Source: Bacteroidales bacterium
GTDB taxonomy: Bacteria > Bacteroidota > Bacteroidia > Bacteroidales > VadinHA17
DNA length: 9,535 bases
Assembly: GCA_017882245.1 (NCBI GenBank)
Contig: JADGPV010000124.1
Location: 1-9,535 of the forward strand
Reading direction: 5' to 3'
The translations under genes were made by a program, and so were the position numbers. Under the pieces are notes generated by a model. It searched no databases, was not told the origin of the DNA, and worked only from the letters and a program-made list of their open reading frames with translations. How positions within the stretch are numbered: the first letter of the stretch is position 1; every line of letters starts with the position of its first letter. Below are positions 6,142 through 9,535 of this stretch, piece by piece.

Positions 6142-7053
6142 TCAGGCGCTTCTTCCGGCCAGATCGACCTCAGTCTCCTTAGTTTCCTTTTTCCCTATCT
6201 GTGACAGGAAGAGCCCTGAGATTACAATGGCCATGCCTGCTCCATTCAGCAGTGTCAGTTTGTCTCCCACCAGGAAGAACGCGAAAATTGCCGTGAATAC
6301 CGGTATCAGGTTGCTGAAAATGTTGGCACGGGAAATACCCAGATGCCTGACGGAATATGCAAAAAGTACAAAAGCACCGCTGGAGGCGAAGATGGCCAGA
6401 AGCACCACGGAGCTGAAGTCCGCTACTATGCCTGTGGCTATGAATTTTTTCAGGTCGAAGATCAGAAAGAGCGGAAGGAAGAGCACAACCCCGATGGCAT
6501 TTTGTATGTTGACTATACTGACGGGATTATATTCCGAAGCCAGCCTGTGAAGAACCATATTATACCCCACCGCCGATATGACAGCCAGGAATAACAGCGC
6601 CAGGCCTTTGATATTAATAACCAGGCCCCCTGAGCTGTCGGCAATAAAAATGATGACGCCGATGAATGATACCGCCACGTCGATATAATTTATCAGCCTG
6701 AGCCTCTCCCTGTAAAAAACCCACGCAAAAATGACGGCGAAGACAGGAATGGTTGAGATTATTACAGAGCCTGCGGTTGATGATACATATGTCAGTCCGT
6801 GGCTTTCTCCCAGGAAGTACAGGAAAGGTTCAAAAAACGCCAGAAGAAGGAAGTATTTTCTGTCTGCTTTCCTCACTCCCTTAAAGCCATGTGTGATCCA
6901 AAGATATGTCGAAAGGAAAACCGTTGCAATGCATAACCGTATGAAAACGATCGTAATAGGGTCATAACTCTTGTTCGCAATCTTGAACCATACAAATGAG
7001 AATGACCAGAAGATCATTGATAAGACGAGAGCTGTGTACGGTTTGCCTTTCAT
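6142..7053 (-). CDS. EamA-family (DMT superfamily) transporter
   Basis: This 303-residue inner-membrane protein has the layout of a 10-helix drug/metabolite transporter with two EamA repeats. The first covers roughly residues 8-135: it starts ALVLSMIFWSFSFVWFK, has FIRLCIATVFLSTYLW, and includes TAGSVIISTIPVFAVIFAW followed by the charged FYRERLR. The second, about 148-286, starts IKGLALLFLAVISAVGYNMV and includes SRANIFSNLIPVFTAIFAFFLVGDKLT. The repeated pattern of TIPVFAVIFA...RERL and LIPVFTAIFA...GDKLT marks the internal duplication. The C-terminal tail is hydrophilic (KKETKETEVD). DMT carriers export or import amino acids, nucleotides or other metabolites, and nothing here fixes the substrate. 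The ATG at 7053 is immediately before the first helix. It is divergent from etfB, with 153 bases between them, and 72 bases upstream of porQ. Confidence 0.93.
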   Translation of the reverse strand: MKGKPYTALVLSMIFWSFSFVWFKIANKSYDPITIVFIRLCIATVFLSTYLWITHGFKGVRKADRKYFLLLAFFEPFLYFLGESHGLTYVSSTAGSVIISTIPVFAVIFAWVFYRERLRLINYIDVAVSFIGVIIFIADSSGGLVINIKGLALLFLAVISAVGYNMVLHRLASEYNPVSIVNIQNAIGVVLFLPLFLIFDLKKFIATGIVADFSSVVLLAIFASSGAFVLFAYSVRHLGISRANIFSNLIPVFTAIFAFFLVGDKLTLLNGAGMAIVISGLFLSQIGKKETKETEVDLAGRSA

Positions 7054-7068
7054 TTATAAGCAAATGGT

Positions 7069-7098
7069 CAAATTCAACGGCGGACGAATTTAATCCAA
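7069..7098 (-). promoter_or_regulatory. weak candidate promoter for the EamA gene
   Basis: On the - strand TGAATTTG (7076-7069) matches TAnnTTTG with one mismatch. It lies 19 bases after a TTG (7098-7096), the expected spacing. It would leave a leader of about 10 bases before the ATG at 7053. The mismatch falls at a conserved A, so support is weak. Confidence 0.2.
7070..7091. repeat. inverted repeat AAATTC-N10-GAATTT in the divergent intergenic region
   Basis: AAATTC (7070-7075) and GAATTT (7086-7091) are perfect inverted copies 16 bases apart centre to centre. They overlap the weak EamA promoter and lie upstream of the etfB promoter, a position where a dimeric repressor could act. In AT-rich sequence a 6-bp match can arise by chance. 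Confidence 0.2.
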
Positions 7099-7123
7099 TA
7101 TTTTGACATCCGCACAGAGCATT

Positions 7124-7152
7124 TTTGAGGTTACGTTTTATTATTATATTTG
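7124..7152 (+). promoter_or_regulatory. promoter for the etfBA operon
   Basis: An exact -7 box TATATTTG (7145-7152), followed by CC, is preceded by TTTG (7124-7127) with a 17-base spacer. Transcription would start near 7157-7160, leaving a leader of about 50 bases that ends in an A-rich stretch before the etfB ATG at 7207. It is the only box in the window with a full TTTG upstream; its 17-base spacer is a little short, while the spacing of the tRNA-Pro candidate is closer to ideal. Confidence 0.55.
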
Positions 7153-7206
7153 CCTCGCCGAAAAAGTGTATATTGAATTTAAATCAGAAAAATAAACAGA
7201 AAATCA

Positions 7207-7956
7207 ATGAAGATTTTAGTCTGTATAAGCAATGTTCCTGACACAACCACAAAAGTGAAATTCGTGGAGAGTGACACAAAGCTTGACACGGCAGGTATCC
7301 AGTGGGTGATTAACCCGTGGGATGAGCTGTCGCTGACGCGTGCCCTTGAGCTGAAGGATGATGCATCAGCAGGTGTGAAGTCGGTCACTGTGGCACATGT
7401 CGGACCTGCCACTGCAGAGCCTACAATACGTAAAGCCCTTGCGATTGGAGCCGATGATGCTTTTCGCGTCAATGCTGAGCCCGCTGATTCCTACTATGTA
7501 GCTGCACAACTGGCCGAAGTGATCGGCAGGGAACAGTATGATCTCATTTTATGCGGGATAGAATCAAGTGATTATAACGGATCAATGACAGGAGGTATGA
7601 TTGCTGAATTTCTTGGTATACCTTCCGTCTCAGCAGTGTCAGACATAAAAATTGAAAACGGTGCACCTATTGTAATACGCGAGACAGATGGCGGAAGGGA
7701 AGTCGTCTCAGTCCCCATGCCCTTCGTGGTAATAGTCCAGAAAGGAATTGCCAAAGAGCCCAGGATAGCTTCGATGAGGGGAATAATGACAGCAAGAACG
7801 AAGCCTGTCAGAATATATGAGCCTTCAGCTAAAGAACCTCTGACAAGGATTACGGTCTTTGAAAAACCGTCACCCCGCGCTGCCTGTAAGTTTATAGATC
7901 CTGAAAATCCCGGCCAGCTGATTGCGCTTCTCCAAAATGAAGCCAAGGTCATCTGA
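7207..7956 (+). CDS. etfB: electron transfer flavoprotein subunit beta
   Basis: EtfB pairs with EtfA to form a soluble flavin carrier that takes electrons from acyl-CoA dehydrogenases and related enzymes. The 249-residue length is typical. The N-terminal ETF domain begins MKILVCISNVPDTT, followed by the conserved NPWDELSLTRALELKD (36-51), then GADDAFRV (81-88). The nucleotide-binding loop is ESSDYNGSMTGGMIAEFLGIP (119-139), and the family signature KEPRIASMRGIMTARTKP (183-200) follows. The loop lacks both the canonical CNQTGQ form and the TAQVG form of bifurcating ETFs, although the Thr-Gly pair (128-129) aligns with the canonical AMP-binding type. It is the first gene of a + strand operon with etfA 21 bases downstream. 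Its start is supported by an A-rich leader and a good upstream promoter. Confidence 0.96.
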   Translation: MKILVCISNVPDTTTKVKFVESDTKLDTAGIQWVINPWDELSLTRALELKDDASAGVKSVTVAHVGPATAEPTIRKALAIGADDAFRVNAEPADSYYVAAQLAEVIGREQYDLILCGIESSDYNGSMTGGMIAEFLGIPSVSAVSDIKIENGAPIVIRETDGGREVVSVPMPFVVIVQKGIAKEPRIASMRGIMTARTKPVRIYEPSAKEPLTRITVFEKPSPRAACKFIDPENPGQLIALLQNEAKVI

Positions 7957-7977
7957 CCATAAAACCAAAAACCATCT

Positions 7978-8946
7978 ATGTCAGTATTAGTATATGCCCA
8001 GAACTGGGACGGCAAATTTAAGAAATCATCTTTTGAACTGGTTTCCTATGGTTCAAAGGTTGCAGAGATGCTGAACACTTCTCTGATATGTCTTTCGATA
8101 GGTACAGTCAGCGATGAAGAGCTTAAGAAACTCGGTAATTATGGTGCCGGGAAGATTATCAGGGTTAACAATGAGTTTTGTAAAATACTTGATAACCAGG
8201 TCTATACAGATATAATAGCACAGGTTGCCCTGAAAGAAGAGGCCAGTGTCATAATCATCTCAAATAACACCGAAGGAAAAGCCGTCGCTCCCAGACTGTC
8301 AGTAAGACTGAAAGCAGGTATGGCATCGGGAGTAAGCAAACTGCCGCTCAGCATTGCACCGTTCACTGTCTATAAAAGGACTTACTCGGGAAATGCCTTC
8401 GCTCATCTTGTGATAAATACAGATATTAAAATAATCACCCTGGCCCAGAATTCCTTTAGCCTTATTGAAACACCAAACAATGCAGGCATTGAGGATATGA
8501 GTGTCAGTATTGACAGCTCCCTGCTGAAGACTGTTATAAAAGACACTCAGAAACAGACCGGCAGGTTACTGCTCACTGATGCCGAGATCGTCGTTTCAGG
8601 CGGAAGGGGAATGAAGTCACCTGACAACTGGGGCCCTCTCGTTGAGCTTGCCAGCGTGCTCGGCGCCGCAACGGCCTGTTCACGCCCTGTCTCTGACGAA
8701 GGATGGAGATCTCATGAGGAGCACACAGGACAGACTGGCAAGGTGATAGCCCCTAACCTTTATATTGCTGTCGGTATTTCAGGTGCAACCCAGCATCTGG
8801 CTGGTGTCAGCTCATCAAAATATATTGTGGCGATAAACACTGACAAGGATGCTCCGATCTTTGAGGTTGCCCAGTACGGTATTGTAGGAGATGCCCTCAG
8901 GGTGCTGCCAAAGCTCGTTGAAGCGGTAAAAGAGCTTAAAAAATGA
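7978..8946 (+). CDS. etfA: electron transfer flavoprotein subunit alpha
   Basis: EtfA carries the electron-shuttling FAD of the ETF heterodimer. The 322 residues split into an N-terminal ETF domain (about 1-190, opening SVLVYAQNWDGKF) and a C-terminal FAD domain. The FAD domain shows the full set of contacts: VVSGGRGM (205-212), SRPVSDEGW (235-243) with Arg236, HTGQTGKVIAP (249-259), the GISGATQHLAG signature (266-276), and AINTDKDAPIFEVAQYGIVGD (285-305), which closes the site. There is no N-terminal ferredoxin insert of the kind found in some clostridial EtfA proteins. It follows etfB by 21 bases and its stop codon overlaps the next start in ATGA, so all three genes are expected to be cotranscribed and the last two translationally coupled. 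Confidence 0.97.
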   Translation: MSVLVYAQNWDGKFKKSSFELVSYGSKVAEMLNTSLICLSIGTVSDEELKKLGNYGAGKIIRVNNEFCKILDNQVYTDIIAQVALKEEASVIIISNNTEGKAVAPRLSVRLKAGMASGVSKLPLSIAPFTVYKRTYSGNAFAHLVINTDIKIITLAQNSFSLIETPNNAGIEDMSVSIDSSLLKTVIKDTQKQTGRLLLTDAEIVVSGGRGMKSPDNWGPLVELASVLGAATACSRPVSDEGWRSHEEHTGQTGKVIAPNLYIAVGISGATQHLAGVSSSKYIVAINTDKDAPIFEVAQYGIVGDALRVLPKLVEAVKELKK

Positions 8947-9535
8947 TAAAACAGGTAATGTTCGCGCTGGCACTCCTTATAACTCTTGGAGTGTTTGCCT
9001 TTACCATTTACCGAATTGTTCGTTTTTTCAGGTTTACCAGGTCAGGCTTCCCCATAAAACAAATAGGGAAAAGATTTGGTGTGATGTTCAGGGTCGCCTT
9101 CGGACAGACTAAGATCTTCCGAAGGCCGGTTATAGGACTCGCTCATGCTCTTGTATTCTGGGGTTTCTGCATCATTCTGTTTGGCAGTATTGAGATGGTG
9201 ATCGACGGGCTTGCCGGAACAGACAAGGCACTTTCATTCCTTGGCGGATTCTACAGGTTCATTATGGGAGCAGGCGATATCTTTGCCTATATAGTCGCCG
9301 TAGCCATAATAATCTTTCTCTTCAGGCGTATATTTCTTCATATAAGGCGCTTTGAGGGCATTGAGATGAAGAAGATTTCACATGTCGATGCAATTGTAGC
9401 CCTTTCCCTGATACTGCTCCTGATGCTTTCCCTGGCAGTTATGAATATTGGGTATTTTGAATATAAAACCCTTTCCGGAGAGCCTTTAAGAGGAGTTTAT
9501 CCTGTCAGTGCAAGGCTGGCCGGGCTTTTCGGAAA
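8943..9535 (+). CDS. membrane Fe-S oxidoreductase linked to ETF, N-terminal part (truncated by window edge)
   Basis: The ATG overlaps the etfA stop (ATGA) and 197 codons follow before the window ends. Four membrane segments are visible, around 5-28, 66-88, 110-132 and 149-170, separated by basic loops such as RIVRFFRFTR and RRIFLHIRR. The second helix carries GLAHALVFWGFC with His68, and His133 and His147 flank helices 3 and 4. This resembles the NarI-like b-type cytochrome domain of the HdrD/DUF224-type proteins next to etfBA in many anaerobes, recently described as ETF:menaquinone oxidoreductases. If so, the missing C-terminus should hold 4Fe-4S ferredoxin motifs and two CCG domains. That part is inference, because no Fe-S motif lies within the visible portion. 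The likely role is passing electrons from ETF to membrane menaquinone. Confidence 0.8.
   Translation, partial: MIKQVMFALALLITLGVFAFTIYRIVRFFRFTRSGFPIKQIGKRFGVMFRVAFGQTKIFRRPVIGLAHALVFWGFCIILFGSIEMVIDGLAGTDKALSFLGGFYRFIMGAGDIFAYIVAVAIIIFLFRRIFLHIRRFEGIEMKKISHVDAIVALSLILLLMLSLAVMNIGYFEYKTLSGEPLRGVYPVSARLAGLFG

Noticed and set aside
6116..6160. Inverted repeat GGCCGGA...TCCGGCC between the EamA and porQ genes, considered as a terminator
   Set aside because: The arms are 31 bases apart and no T-tract follows on either strand, and one arm lies inside the EamA coding end.

Overview
The window looks like chromosomal DNA from a free-living or environmental member of the Bacteroidota, probably Bacteroidales or a near relative. 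Four things point there. The outer-membrane protein encoded at 5053-6069 resembles PorQ of the type IX secretion system, which is confined to that phylum. Exact TAnnTTTG elements, the -7 box of the Bacteroidota primary sigma factor, sit just upstream of several gene starts. Ribosome-binding regions are A-rich with no clear Shine-Dalgarno sequence. An EtfB-EtfA pair is followed by a membrane protein gene of the kind linked to quinone reduction. I see no plasmid, phage or CRISPR signature and no intact insertion sequence.

Left end (1-716): a small VOC/PhnB-like gene on the + strand, then a 170-base stretch without a convincing gene where the + strand unit meets the long - strand unit.

Centre (717-7053): everything is on the - strand. 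Read in the direction of transcription: an EamA/DMT transporter, porQ, cmk, ispH, pfkA, a DUF362 ferredoxin-like protein, a stand-alone receiver domain, tRNA-Pro(CGG), and a strong intrinsic terminator. Several junctions are tight: cmk/ispH overlap by 11 bases, DUF362/receiver overlap by 4, and pfkA/DUF362 are 21 bases apart. The run mixes nucleotide metabolism (CMP kinase), isoprenoid synthesis (IspH), glycolysis (6-phosphofructokinase), secretion (PorQ) and a redox/signalling pair.

Right end (7054-9535): a divergent intergenic region carries a good promoter for etfB. etfB and etfA encode a flavin electron carrier. A third gene, starting in a 4-base overlap with etfA and cut by the window edge, encodes a multi-helix membrane protein. 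It resembles the NarI-like N-terminal part of membrane-bound ETF:quinone oxidoreductases that carry heterodisulfide-reductase-type Fe-S domains. Together they would pass electrons from acyl-CoA dehydrogenases, or similar donors, through ETF to the menaquinone pool.

Most of the window is well-understood core metabolism. The points most worth a second look are the ETF/membrane reductase cassette, the translationally coupled DUF362/receiver pair, the promoter evidence that moves the porQ start and makes cmk almost leaderless, and the repeat-bearing segment downstream of tRNA-Pro.
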